Assembly: GCA_028688015.1 (NCBI GenBank)
Contig: JAQTZB010000004.1
Span: 202,946 to 266,945, forward strand
Reading direction: 5' to 3'
Length of the DNA: 64,000 nt
DNA from: Elusimicrobiales bacterium
GTDB taxonomy: Bacteria; Elusimicrobiota; Elusimicrobia; Elusimicrobiales; UBA9959
Shown here piece by piece: positions 7,865-15,347 of the stretch (the first letter of the stretch is position 1; each line of letters starts with the position of its first letter). Position numbers and translations under genes: made by a program. The notes under the pieces are model-generated. The model ran no database searches. It saw only the letters and a program-made list of their open reading frames with translations, and was not told the DNA's origin.

Positions 7865-8590
7865 GTCGGTCTGTTTGCCCTCGTAGACCAGCTTGGCCTC
7901 GGCCAGCGGCGTACCGCGCTTCCACAGCTTCACCTGCCGCGGGTAGCCGGAATCCGTCATGGTGCCGGGGCCGAAATTGGTCGCCACGAAAACGGCGTCC
8001 TTGTTTATCCAGGAGGCGCCGCCCTTGGCTTCCGGCAGGTTGAAGCCGTCCTTCACGAAGGTCCGCGTCTGCAGGTCGAATTCGCGCACCACCTCTGCGT
8101 CCGCCCCGCCGCGGGAAAGGCTGATAAGGTAGTGCCGGTAGCCGCCGGCTTTCAGGCCGTGAGCCCCGCCCCAGACCCAGTTTTCTTTCTCCTCTTTGGC
8201 CAGGGCGTCCAGGTCCAGCAGCAGTTCCCACTTCGGGTCCGCCTTGCGGTACTCTTCCAGCGTGGTGCGCCGCCAGAGGCCGCGCGGGTTCTTTTCGTCG
8301 CGCCAGAAGTTGTAAAAGAACTCGCCGCGCTTGGCCACGTAAGGGATGCGTTCCCTGGAGTCCAGGATCTTCAGCAGGTCCGCTCTAAGCCGGAGAAAGT
8401 CGGTGGTCTCCGCCAGCTCCTTCATGGTTTCCGCGTTGCGCGCCCTGGCCCAGGTCAGCGCTTTTTCCCCGGAGACGTCCTCCAGCCAGCGGTAGGCGTC
8501 TTCGCCCGGGGCCGCGGGCTGCTGCTGGGCGGGGAGTTTTTCAGGCATAAAGGAAATCAGCGCAAAGAGAAAGAAGAAATATTTGAGCAT
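7865..8590 (-). pseudogene. Prolyl oligopeptidase (S9A), N-terminal part of a split gene
   Basis: The first 242 codons of the interrupted S9A gene. A signal peptide (MLKYFFFLFALISFMPEK) precedes the usual N-terminal helix region (GEDAYRWLEDVSGEKALTWA) and the start of the seven-bladed propeller (YVAKRGEFFYNFWRDEKNP). The frame then runs into the insertion and stops after three foreign codons (at 7853). The fragment lacks the catalytic domain and cannot be active. A TATTAT box 12 bases before the ATG and GGAGA between them indicate that the original promoter and ribosome site are intact, so a truncated exported fragment may still be made. Confidence 0.9.
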
Positions 8591-8633
8591 AAGGTCTCCG
8601 GCATAATAGTCTGGCCCGCCCCCTGGCGCGGCG

Positions 8634-9476
8634 TCACTCCTTAAGCGCCTCCGAGGAATACTCCAGCCGGGTGCGGTAGGCGGCGGCTTTGGTGGCCTTC
8701 AGGCAGTTCAGCCAGATGTCCCAGGTGTCGCGGTTCCGGTCCTGCGCCGCGAGCCTCGCGGCCTCCGCCTGGTTGGCGGGCGGGGCCTGGAATTTCTTGC
8801 TGCCCTGGGCCAGCGCCATCATCCCCGCGAAGTCGCCCTGCGCCTTGAGCTCCTTCATCTTTCTCTTCAATTCCTTCGCTTCGGCCTTGTCCTCTTCGGA
8901 GACCTTGTTCTTCCGGCCGGCGGCTTTCAGCTTGTCCCCGTCCGGGTGGGCCTGCTTGTGGGCGCTCGCCAGCAGCGCCGCGGCCTCGTCTCCGTCCTGG
9001 CCCGGCGACCGGCGGAAATAGGCGCTGTCTATCTCTCCGTATTCCTTCTCCAGGGCTTTCAATTCCGCCTCTTTATGGCGGCCGGCGCTGACCTGCGAGA
9101 AAAGCTCGCCGAAAGCCTGGTGCGGCGGCCGCTTTTCGGTCCTGGCCGCGACGCGAACCTCCAGGACGGTCAGTTCCCGCGAGCCCACTTTCTTGGTGTA
9201 GGTGACTTCGAAGCCGGCCTCGCCGTCGCCGCTGAAAGGCTTCACCCTGTCGCCGGGCTTCAGGCGCGCCTCGAAATATTTCTTCACCGCGGCCAGGTCG
9301 TCCTTGCTGAGGCGGGCCAGCTTGGCCGTGCCGGAAGCCGCGACGCTGCCGGGATACAGCGGCATCGGATGCGCGAACAGCATCTCCTCTCCCCCGTCGG
9401 CCAGCAGCGGGGCCGGCCCGCCGGCCAGGCCGGCCAGGCAGAGCGCCGCGGCGGCCGCTAAATTCCTGATCTTCAT
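8634..9476 (-). CDS. Secreted protein of unknown function, Lys/Ala-rich
   Basis: This 280-residue protein has a signal peptide (MKIRNLAAAAALCLAGLAGG) and no family I recognise. Residues 35-115 look like a small alpha/beta domain: PLYPGSVAASGTAKLARL, DLAAVKKYFEARL and a strand pair around GFEVTYTKKV. The rest is highly charged and helical (EEDKAEAKELKRKMKELKAQ), probably a coiled coil. It lies 44 bases upstream of the split peptidase and on the same strand, so they could be co-transcribed. No catalytic residues stand out. Confidence 0.75.
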   Translation of the reverse strand: MKIRNLAAAAALCLAGLAGGPAPLLADGGEEMLFAHPMPLYPGSVAASGTAKLARLSKDDLAAVKKYFEARLKPGDRVKPFSGDGEAGFEVTYTKKVGSRELTVLEVRVAARTEKRPPHQAFGELFSQVSAGRHKEAELKALEKEYGEIDSAYFRRSPGQDGDEAAALLASAHKQAHPDGDKLKAAGRKNKVSEEDKAEAKELKRKMKELKAQGDFAGMMALAQGSKKFQAPPANQAEAARLAAQDRNRDTWDIWLNCLKATKAAAYRTRLEYSSEALKE

Positions 9477-9529
9477 AGCGTTATCCTTTTACCCGTTTCC
9501 CTGAGGCTATGATACAAAAACTTCCGCTC

Positions 9530-10114
9530 CTATTCCCCGGAGTGCAGCTTGGAGAGCAGCCAGGCCATGTTCTCGCCCAGCACCTTCATGGTGGTCATGC
9601 CCTCCAGGTCCCCTTCCACGTCGCCCGGGGCCCGGCCTATGCCCACGTTCCAGTAATTGGAGCCGGGGATGACCATCTGGCTGATGGTGAAGAGGTGGTT
9701 GATGCTGTCGAAGGCGTGCACGGCCCCGCCGCGGCGCACCGCTATCACCGCGGCGCCGGCCTTGCGGCGCAGCAGCCCGCCGTTGGCCATGCTGACGAAA
9801 CCGGCCCGGTCCACCAGCGCCTTGGCCTCGGCGCTGACGTCGGCGAAATAGGTGGGCGAGCCGATCAGGATGCCGGCCGAGCTCCACATCTTTTCGGCGT
9901 ACCCGTTGAACCCGTCGTCGGGCAGGGTGCACTTGCGATCCTTGTTCCTGAAGCAGCCCATGCAGCCCGTGCAGCCGCGCAGCGGCTTGCCCGCCAGCTG
10001 CACCAGCTCGGTGTCGAAGCCGGCCGCTTTTATTTCCGCCAGGGCCGTCTTCAGCAGTATGGCCGTATTGCCGTCCTTGCGCGCGCTGCAGTTGAAAGCC
10101 GTTACCTTGTGCAT
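9530..10114 (-). CDS. Iron-sulfur flavoprotein / NADPH-dependent FMN reductase family
   Basis: This 194-residue flavodoxin-fold protein starts MHKVTAFNCSARKDGNT, where SARKDGNT is the FMN phosphate-binding loop. It carries a compact cysteine cluster GCTGCMGCFRNKDRKC (CX2CX2CX7C), the [4Fe-4S] site of the iron-sulfur flavoproteins known from methanogens and anaerobes. SPTYFADVSAEAKALVDR is the family's dimer-interface segment. These proteins move electrons between ferredoxin or NAD(P)H and small acceptors such as O2, peroxide or quinones. The cluster suggests an anaerobic or microaerobic host. The start follows AAAGAGGAAC. Confidence 0.87.
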   Translation of the reverse strand: MHKVTAFNCSARKDGNTAILLKTALAEIKAAGFDTELVQLAGKPLRGCTGCMGCFRNKDRKCTLPDDGFNGYAEKMWSSAGILIGSPTYFADVSAEAKALVDRAGFVSMANGGLLRRKAGAAVIAVRRGGAVHAFDSINHLFTISQMVIPGSNYWNVGIGRAPGDVEGDLEGMTTMKVLGENMAWLLSKLHSGE

Positions 10115-10148
10115 AGTTGTTCCTCTTTCCGCCGACAGGATCCCGTCC

Positions 10149-10925
10149 TCAGGGCCGCGCCGCGCGGCAGACATAGATCTGTTTCTTCGAAGCCGAACCG
10201 AATGGCTCCTTACCCCAGCCGCCGTACTTGGCCAGCACCTTGAAGCCGTTGTATTTGAGCAGCGCGTCCATCTCCAGCGGGTAGAAGCAGCGCATGTCCA
10301 GCCGCTGCGGCAGCGGCTTGCCCCCGTCGATGTGGTGGATCCAGGTGGTCCGGTTCACCTGCGCGGCGGCGTCGTAGGCGCAGATCTCGTCTATCACCAC
10401 TTTCTTCCCCTCCGGCGTGCGGAAGCGTAAGACGCCCTTGTGCAGCTTTGCCAGCTTCACCATGTAGCCGATGTTCGGGTTGAAGACGTCGAACTGGAAA
10501 ACACCGCCCGGCGCCAGGTGGGCCCGCACCGTGGCGAACACTTTTTCCACGTCTTCCAGGGTGTAGGTGTTCTGCAGGGAATTGAAAGGGATGAACACCA
10601 GTTTGAATTTTTTCTTCAGGCGCAGCTTGCGCATATCGCCGGGCAGGAAAGTTCCGGCCAGCCCCTGGTCCGCCGCTTTTCGCCGGGCCGCGGCCAGCAT
10701 GGAGGGCGTAAAATCCACGCCGGTAACGTCCAGGCCCGCCTTCAGCAGCGGCAGCGTTATGCGCCCGCTGCCGCAGCATAGCTCCAGCACCGGACCGCGC
10801 GCTTTGCGGGCCAGCTCCAGGTAGAACGGCAGGTCGTGGGAGAAATCGTTGAGCCCGTCGTATATGTCGGCGTCGTACACCGCCCTGTCCACGCCCAGCC
10901 CCGCGGTCTTTTTTACGGTTTTCAT
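10149..10925 (-). CDS. Class I SAM-dependent methyltransferase
   Basis: This 258-residue protein has the Rossmann methyltransferase motifs. Motif I is LELCCGSGRITLPLLKAG, followed by the acidic strand end VTGVDFTPSML and GDMRKLRLKKKF. The post-motif region contains FNSLQNTYTLEDVEKVF. The start follows GAGGAGATC, and a TAGAAT box lies upstream (10947-10952). The substrate cannot be read from the sequence. The two halves around GGVFQFDVFNPNIGYM resemble small-molecule methyltransferases. Confidence 0.87.
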   Translation of the reverse strand: MKTVKKTAGLGVDRAVYDADIYDGLNDFSHDLPFYLELARKARGPVLELCCGSGRITLPLLKAGLDVTGVDFTPSMLAAARRKAADQGLAGTFLPGDMRKLRLKKKFKLVFIPFNSLQNTYTLEDVEKVFATVRAHLAPGGVFQFDVFNPNIGYMVKLAKLHKGVLRFRTPEGKKVVIDEICAYDAAAQVNRTTWIHHIDGGKPLPQRLDMRCFYPLEMDALLKYNGFKVLAKYGGWGKEPFGSASKKQIYVCRAARP

Positions 10926-10981
10926 GATCTCCTCGTGCCGCAATAATTCTATCAAAACAAAAAAACTCCTGGCTCGCGGGG

Positions 10982-12040
10982 TCACTTCACTCCCAGGAAA
11001 GCCGCCAGGCGGGCCGTTTCGGCCTCCAGCTCGCGGCGATAGTCCGCGCCGCGCGGGGCGGCGCCCATGTAGCCGGTCTCCACTTCCAGCCGGCCGCCGT
11101 TAACCGAGGCGTTGGCCCACCCTATCACCTCGTCGCCCCAGAGCAGCGGCAGGGCATAGTAGCCGCGCTCGCGCCTGGCCTTGGGCGTATACGCCTCGAA
11201 CCGGTACGCCCAGCCCCAGAACCGCTCGAAGCGGCCCCTGTCCCAGACCAGAGGGTCGAACGGGGCCAAAAAGCTCACCCGGCGCGGCGCTTCGGCGGCC
11301 GGGGCCGTGCCCGGCGGCAGCACATAGTCCTCGCCGCCGGCCCGCACCACCGCCAGCTCGCCTTCTTTTATCATGGCGCCCAGGAAAGCCGGGGCCGCGC
11401 CCAGGCCGGGGAAGTACCGGTTCAGCGGCCGCGCTGCCATGGCCCGCAGCTGCCGCAGCGGCACCGGGGCCAGAATATTCACCAGCGCCAGCACCCGCCC
11501 GCGCATGCGCTCGCGCGGCGGACTCGGCTCCGGCGCCGGCCGCGCCGGGGCGAAGACGCGTACCCCGTTGTCGCGCCGCGCCACCCGCAGCAGGCCGCGG
11601 TAATGCAGCCAGTCCAGCGCTTGCGTGGTGGCCTTGGACTTGCCGCCCCAGGCATTGGTCACGCGCCGGGCCCCCAGCCGCGCCTCCAGCGCCGCCGGGT
11701 GGGCCTCGCCCAGCTCCCTCACCGCCTCCAGGATCTTTTTCTCCAGCGCGCCCGGCATACCGGACCGCCGCGGGTGCAGCAGCCGCCACAGCCCGCGGGC
11801 GACGAAGCCGTAGGCGTAAAGATAATCCTCTTCCACGTCGAGGACCGGGTAAAGCCGCTCCAGGTCCCCGGCCTTGTAGCCGGCCACCCTGTGCCGCAGT
11901 ATCAGGTCTTGCGCGCGGGCGGGCGCGCGGATGGGATCGGCCTGCACGAAACCCAGCCGGTCCACGGCCTGCTGCAGCGTGCCCGCCGCGAACAGCGAGC
12001 GCGCCACCGCCAGCGCCTTCAATTCCTTGAGTTCAGCCAC
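10982..12040 (-). CDS. Winged-helix DNA glycosylase-like protein (YcaQ/AlkZ family)
   Basis: This 352-residue protein matches the HTH_42 family, which includes E. coli YcaQ (AlkX) and Streptomyces AlkZ. These DNA glycosylases unhook interstrand crosslinks and remove bulky alkylated bases. The N-terminus (LGFVQADPIRAPARAQDLIL) holds the QxD catalytic motif of the YcaQ branch. YLYAYGFVARGLW, ALDWLHYRGLLRVARR and LAPFDPLVWDRGRFERFWGW are the tandem winged-helix and C-terminal signatures. The start is GTG, six bases after TAGAAT, with no Shine-Dalgarno sequence, so the transcript is predicted to be leaderless. Confidence 0.85.
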   Translation of the reverse strand: MAELKELKALAVARSLFAAGTLQQAVDRLGFVQADPIRAPARAQDLILRHRVAGYKAGDLERLYPVLDVEEDYLYAYGFVARGLWRLLHPRRSGMPGALEKKILEAVRELGEAHPAALEARLGARRVTNAWGGKSKATTQALDWLHYRGLLRVARRDNGVRVFAPARPAPEPSPPRERMRGRVLALVNILAPVPLRQLRAMAARPLNRYFPGLGAAPAFLGAMIKEGELAVVRAGGEDYVLPPGTAPAAEAPRRVSFLAPFDPLVWDRGRFERFWGWAYRFEAYTPKARRERGYYALPLLWGDEVIGWANASVNGGRLEVETGYMGAAPRGADYRRELEAETARLAAFLGVK

Positions 12041-12046
12041 CCGCTT

Positions 12047-12086
12047 ATTCTATCAAAACAGAACCGCCGGGCTGCCCCGGCGGTTC
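12047..12086 (-). terminator. Terminator hairpin fused to TAGAAT box
   Basis: An 11-bp stem (12061-12071 with 12076-12086, loop CTGC), then on the minus strand TTCTGTTTTGA and TAGAAT (12047-12052). It ends the trypsin-like gene and fires the YcaQ-like gene, whose GTG follows after six bases. Confidence 0.85.
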
Positions 12087-12108
12087 GGCTGAAAGGCGGC
12101 GCCTTTCG

Positions 12109-13128
12109 TTACGGCTTGGTATTGAGCTGGGCTATCAGGCAGTCCGCGTAGGCCAGCAGCTGGTCTATCGTGGCGTCGGGGCCGGGGTTCACGCAATTGC
12201 CAAGCGAGACGGTTACCGGGTTCACCGGGGTCTCGACGGGCAGGGCCTCCTGGCCGGGCAGCGGTATGTATTTGCTCAGCACCGAGATGCTGGTCACGTC
12301 CTCGCCGCGGCCCTCTGAATCCCCCACCTTGACCGAGATATTACATTTGCTGAAGAGCGACTTGCGCAGCTCGAAATCCTTGCCGCCGCGCACCAGAATG
12401 CCCTCTATGAGCCCGGTGGCCTCGTTGAAGACCGCGCTACCGGAATTGCCGCCGTAGGTGTCGAGATTGGCCACGAAGTAATCCATGAAGGACACGCTGC
12501 GCACCGACGCGCCACCGGCCACCTTGACGGGCAGGCCCACGGGGTAGCCGATCACGAAGAGCCTGTCGCCCTGCCTGACCCCGGCGCCGCGGTTGACGGG
12601 GAGCGGCTCGTGGTTGGCCACCGGCCGGTCCAGCCGGATCAGGGCGTAGTCCGCGCCGCGGTCGTCCTGCTCGCGGGTCACTATACTCTTGCAGGAGTAA
12701 ACTTCGGAGGGCTCGACGCGGTCGGGGTACTGGCCGGCGCCCTTAAGGGCGTAGCCGAAAGCCACCTTGGTCCCGGCGCAGTCGAAACTGGTCTTAACGC
12801 AGTGCCCGGCCGTCATCACCAGGTCGGGGGCCACCAGGGTGCCCGAGCAGAAGGCGCCCATGGGCTGCTCGCGGAAGGCCTCCCCTTTGCACAGGTCGAG
12901 TTTCTGGCCGAAATTCTCCACCGCCAGTTTGCCGTCGGCCGCCACCTGGCCGGACTTGAAGAAAGCCACGGTAGAATCCGCCAGTTTGCGGCGGCTGTCG
13001 GAAGCCTGGTAATAATCCTGCCTGTCGTCGTTGCCGTAAATGCCCTTTTCCCCCTGCGCCGAAGCGCAGACAACTGAAAACGCCGCAGCCAGCAGCGCCA
13101 CGGTCCCGGTCGTTCCGAACTTTTTCAT
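12109..13128 (-). CDS. Secreted trypsin-like serine protease (S1)
   Basis: This 339-residue protein has a signal peptide (MKKFGTTGTVALLAAAFSVV) and a complete S1 catalytic triad: His in TAGHC, Asp in GADYALIRL and Ser in GGNSGSAV. Cys residues near the His (SGTLVAPDLVMTAGHCV) and elsewhere could form the usual disulfides. An N-terminal stretch of about 60 residues precedes the protease domain and may be a propeptide. A Cys-containing C-terminal tail follows VSLGNCVNPGPD. It is expected to cleave proteins in the periplasm or medium. The start follows CAGGAGGCCT. Confidence 0.92.
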   Translation of the reverse strand: MKKFGTTGTVALLAAAFSVVCASAQGEKGIYGNDDRQDYYQASDSRRKLADSTVAFFKSGQVAADGKLAVENFGQKLDLCKGEAFREQPMGAFCSGTLVAPDLVMTAGHCVKTSFDCAGTKVAFGYALKGAGQYPDRVEPSEVYSCKSIVTREQDDRGADYALIRLDRPVANHEPLPVNRGAGVRQGDRLFVIGYPVGLPVKVAGGASVRSVSFMDYFVANLDTYGGNSGSAVFNEATGLIEGILVRGGKDFELRKSLFSKCNISVKVGDSEGRGEDVTSISVLSKYIPLPGQEALPVETPVNPVTVSLGNCVNPGPDATIDQLLAYADCLIAQLNTKP

Positions 13129-13315
13129 AGGCCTCCTGTCTGTCCTTACTAAGATAGTTTAGCCCGCCGCGGCGCGCCGGGAAAGGGTCCGTGTGCCCAG
13201 GCGCGCGGGACAAAGGCCCTAGGCCGAGCTTTACCTTTTGCCATTTTCCTCTGGCGCGAAAAGACTTCATGCACTATACTATTGCGGTAAGGCGGCGGTT
13301 AACCGGGGGACTATC

Positions 13316-14038
13316 ATGAACACGGTCATACGGGTTTTTTTGCTGCTGGGGATCTTTGCCGGAGCGGCGGCGGCCGAGCCGGCGTCCGCGCTTGAAAGTT
13401 TAGGCGAGCTGGGCGCCTGGCAGGCCGGGGCGGCCGCGCCCGCTACACCGCTGCGGCCCTCGCCGGTCTACGACCAGACCGAGAAGGGCTTCTCGCGCTA
13501 CGCCAACCCCGTCATGGAGGCCTGCCGCGGGGACCGCTCCTGCTTCATGGCCCTCGACGGGCCGGAGCGCGGGCTCTGCGAGGCCTACAAAGAGGGCAAG
13601 TCCTGTTTCATGGCGCTCGACGGCGCGGACCGCGGCTGGTGCCAGGCGGTAAAAGAGGGCAAATCCTGCTTTATGGCGCTCGACGGCGCCGACAGGGACC
13701 TGTGCGAAAAGGGCCAGTTCCCCCGCAAGCACCTGTTCTGGGCCCGCTGCGCCAACATCAGCCTGCCGCAGGGCCAGTCCAACCCCCTCATGCAGGCCTG
13801 CCGCGGCGAGAAGTCCTGCTTCATGGCCCTCGACGGGCCGGAGCGCGGGCTCTGCGAGGCCTACAAAGAGGGCAAGTCCTGTTTCATGGCGCTCGACGGC
13901 GCCGACCGCGGCTGGTGCCAGGTCATGAAGGAAGGGAAATCCTGCTTCATGGCGCTCGACGGCAACGAGCGGGACCGCTGCGAGCGGGGCTATTTCCCCG
14001 GCAAGCACCTGTTCTGGGAGCACTGCTCTAAGGAATAG
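13316..14038 (+). CDS. Secreted protein of six SCFMALDG cysteine repeats
   Basis: This 240-residue protein has a signal peptide (MNTVIRVFLLLGIFAGAAAA) and a body made of six units of SCFMALDG, a 3-residue linker R-x, then a second Cys, for example SCFMALDGPERGLC. The units come as two triplets, each ended by a KHLFW segment and a further Cys. The two triplets are near-identical at DNA level with a 276-bp offset, showing a recent internal duplication. Paired cysteines suggest disulfide-stabilised extracellular modules. I do not recognise the family and propose no function. TATACT about 40 bases upstream and GGGGGA before the ATG support expression. It is divergent from the S1 protease gene. 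Confidence 0.85.
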   Translation: MNTVIRVFLLLGIFAGAAAAEPASALESLGELGAWQAGAAAPATPLRPSPVYDQTEKGFSRYANPVMEACRGDRSCFMALDGPERGLCEAYKEGKSCFMALDGADRGWCQAVKEGKSCFMALDGADRDLCEKGQFPRKHLFWARCANISLPQGQSNPLMQACRGEKSCFMALDGPERGLCEAYKEGKSCFMALDGADRGWCQVMKEGKSCFMALDGNERDRCERGYFPGKHLFWEHCSKE

Positions 14039-14056
14039 CCGCTGGCCAGGGCAAAT

Positions 14057-14086
14057 AAAAACCGCCGGGCCGTCCCGGCGGTTTTT
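14057..14086. terminator. Bidirectional terminator hairpin
   Basis: A perfect 13-bp stem (14057-14069 with 14074-14086, loop CCGT) between the convergent repeat-protein gene and rsgA, with T tracts on both strands. Confidence 0.9.
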
Positions 14087-14090
14087 GTTT

Positions 14091-15125
14091 TCAGCCGCCG
14101 CGCAGGCGGCGCTTCTCTTCGCCGATGTCGCGCGCCATGCGCCCGAAGCGCTTCAGCCTGTTCTTGGCCGCCAGGCGCTTCTTCAGGTCGCCGCGCAGCT
14201 CGTGCCGCTCGGTCTCGCGGCGAAGCTTGTGATAGCTCTTCAGCCGCTCCGCCGTCAGCGTGCCGGCGGCCAGCGCCGCCGCCACCGCGCAGCCGGGCTC
14301 GCCGGTATGCGAGCAATCCTTGAAGCGGCAGCCCGCCGCCAGCGCGCCGATGTCGGAGAACGAGGTCTCCAGGCCTTCGCCCGCGTAGGCCACGCCGAAC
14401 TCCCTGATGCCGGGCGTGTCTATCACCTGGCCGCCGCAGGGCAGGCAGTGCAGCTGCCGGGCCGTGGTGGTGTGCCTGCCGCGCGAGTCGTTCTCGCGCA
14501 CCTCGCCGGTCAGCGCGGCCGTGCGCCCGGCCAGGCGGTTGAGCAGCGTGCTCTTGCCCGCTCCGGACGAGCCCACGAAACAGCAGCGCGCGCCGCCTGC
14601 GAGTTCCCCCTCCACCTCCGCCACGCCTTCTCCCGACAGCGAAGAGAGGCACAGTACCCGGGCGCCGGGCGCGGCCAGCGCCACGGCGTCCAGCCGCGCG
14701 GCCAGCTCCTCCGGCGGGCAGAGGTCCTTCTTGGTGAGCGCCACCACCGGCAGGGCGCCGCTGTCCCAGGCGGCCGTCAGCAGGCGCTCCAGGCGGGCGA
14801 TGTTGTAATTGCCGTCCAGCCCCATCACTATGAACACCTTGTCCACGTTAGCCGCCAGCGGCTGCGCGTCTCCGGCGGCGCCCAGGCCCTTGCGCAGCAG
14901 CAGCGTGCGCCTGGGCAGCACGCCGTGGATGACCGCCTTGGCGCCGCCGTCGTGCAAGGACACCTCCACCTCGTCGCCCACCACGGGGAAGTCCAGCCGC
15001 GAGACGGCCTCCCCCGCCAGCTTGCCCGTTATCACGGCAGGCAGTTCGACGCCGTCTTGCAGCACCGAGTAGGCGCCGCGCTGTTCCGCCGTTACCAGCG
15101 CTTTAAACATTTTTTGTTCGGACAT
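14091..15125 (-). CDS. rsgA: Ribosome small-subunit-dependent GTPase A
   Basis: RsgA (YjeQ) is a circularly permuted GTPase that checks late 30S subunit maturation. This 344-residue protein shows the family order. An N-terminal OB-fold (ALVTAEQRGAYSVLQDG) is followed by the permuted GTPase with G4 (TKKD), then G1 (GSSGAGKST), G2 region (GRHTTT) and G3 (DTPG). A C-terminal zinc site follows (CRFKDCSHTGEPGC, the family's Cys-Cys-His-Cys set). The ATG follows GGAGATAACA. The 5' leader is unusual: a separate feature describes a strong promoter, a 16-codon leader peptide and a three-way-junction hairpin between promoter and start. The charged C-terminal tail is typical. Confidence 0.95.
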   Translation of the reverse strand: MSEQKMFKALVTAEQRGAYSVLQDGVELPAVITGKLAGEAVSRLDFPVVGDEVEVSLHDGGAKAVIHGVLPRRTLLLRKGLGAAGDAQPLAANVDKVFIVMGLDGNYNIARLERLLTAAWDSGALPVVALTKKDLCPPEELAARLDAVALAAPGARVLCLSSLSGEGVAEVEGELAGGARCCFVGSSGAGKSTLLNRLAGRTAALTGEVRENDSRGRHTTTARQLHCLPCGGQVIDTPGIREFGVAYAGEGLETSFSDIGALAAGCRFKDCSHTGEPGCAVAAALAAGTLTAERLKSYHKLRRETERHELRGDLKKRLAAKNRLKRFGRMARDIGEEKRRLRGG

Positions 15126-15140
15126 TGTTATCTCCTGATA

Positions 15141-15203
15141 GACACCGGCAGGCGCGCAAAGCGCGCGGGCGCGGGCGCAGGCCCGCACTTAAGTACCGGT
15201 GTC
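15141..15203 (-). ncRNA. Structured rsgA leader RNA (three-way junction candidate)
   Basis: GACACCGG (15141-15148) pairs with CCGGTGTC (15196-15203). It encloses two perfect hairpins: GCGCGC/GCGCGC (15152-15166, loop AAA) and GCGGGC/GCCCGC (15171-15186, loop GCAG). In the rsgA transcript this forms a compact cloverleaf ending 16 bases before the start codon. No known riboswitch class is recognised. Confidence 0.6.
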
Positions 15204-15221
15204 CTCAGCAGTTTAAAGAGA

Positions 15222-15272
15222 TTAAAAAGGTAAGGAGGCCCGGCGACCGCGGTTCATGACAATCTCCACCAT
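15222..15272 (-). CDS. Putative 16-residue leader peptide upstream of rsgA
   Basis: ATG to TAA encodes MVEIVMNRGRRASLPF. It is preceded by CGGGAGG six bases before the ATG, a better ribosome site than most genes here have. It lies 30 bases behind the promoter at 15310-15337. The GGAGGC around its ribosome site can pair with GCCTCC inside the peptide's own coding region. Its arginine-rich stretch and position suggest a translational attenuator for rsgA; this is inference. Confidence 0.5.
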   Translation of the reverse strand: MVEIVMNRGRRASLPF

Positions 15273-15309
15273 AGCAAGCCTCCCGTAATTAGAATTGAAC
15301 TACCTGTAT

Positions 15310-15337
15310 ATTATACACCGCGCGCCCCGGAAATCAA
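15310..15337 (-). promoter_or_regulatory. Sigma-70-type promoter of the rsgA leader
   Basis: On the minus strand TTGATT (15332-15337), a 16-base spacer and TATAAT (15310-15315). This is the best classical promoter in the window. The transcript would start near 15303, giving rsgA a leader of about 180 bases. Confidence 0.7.
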
Positions 15338-15347
15338 GCCCCCGGCC

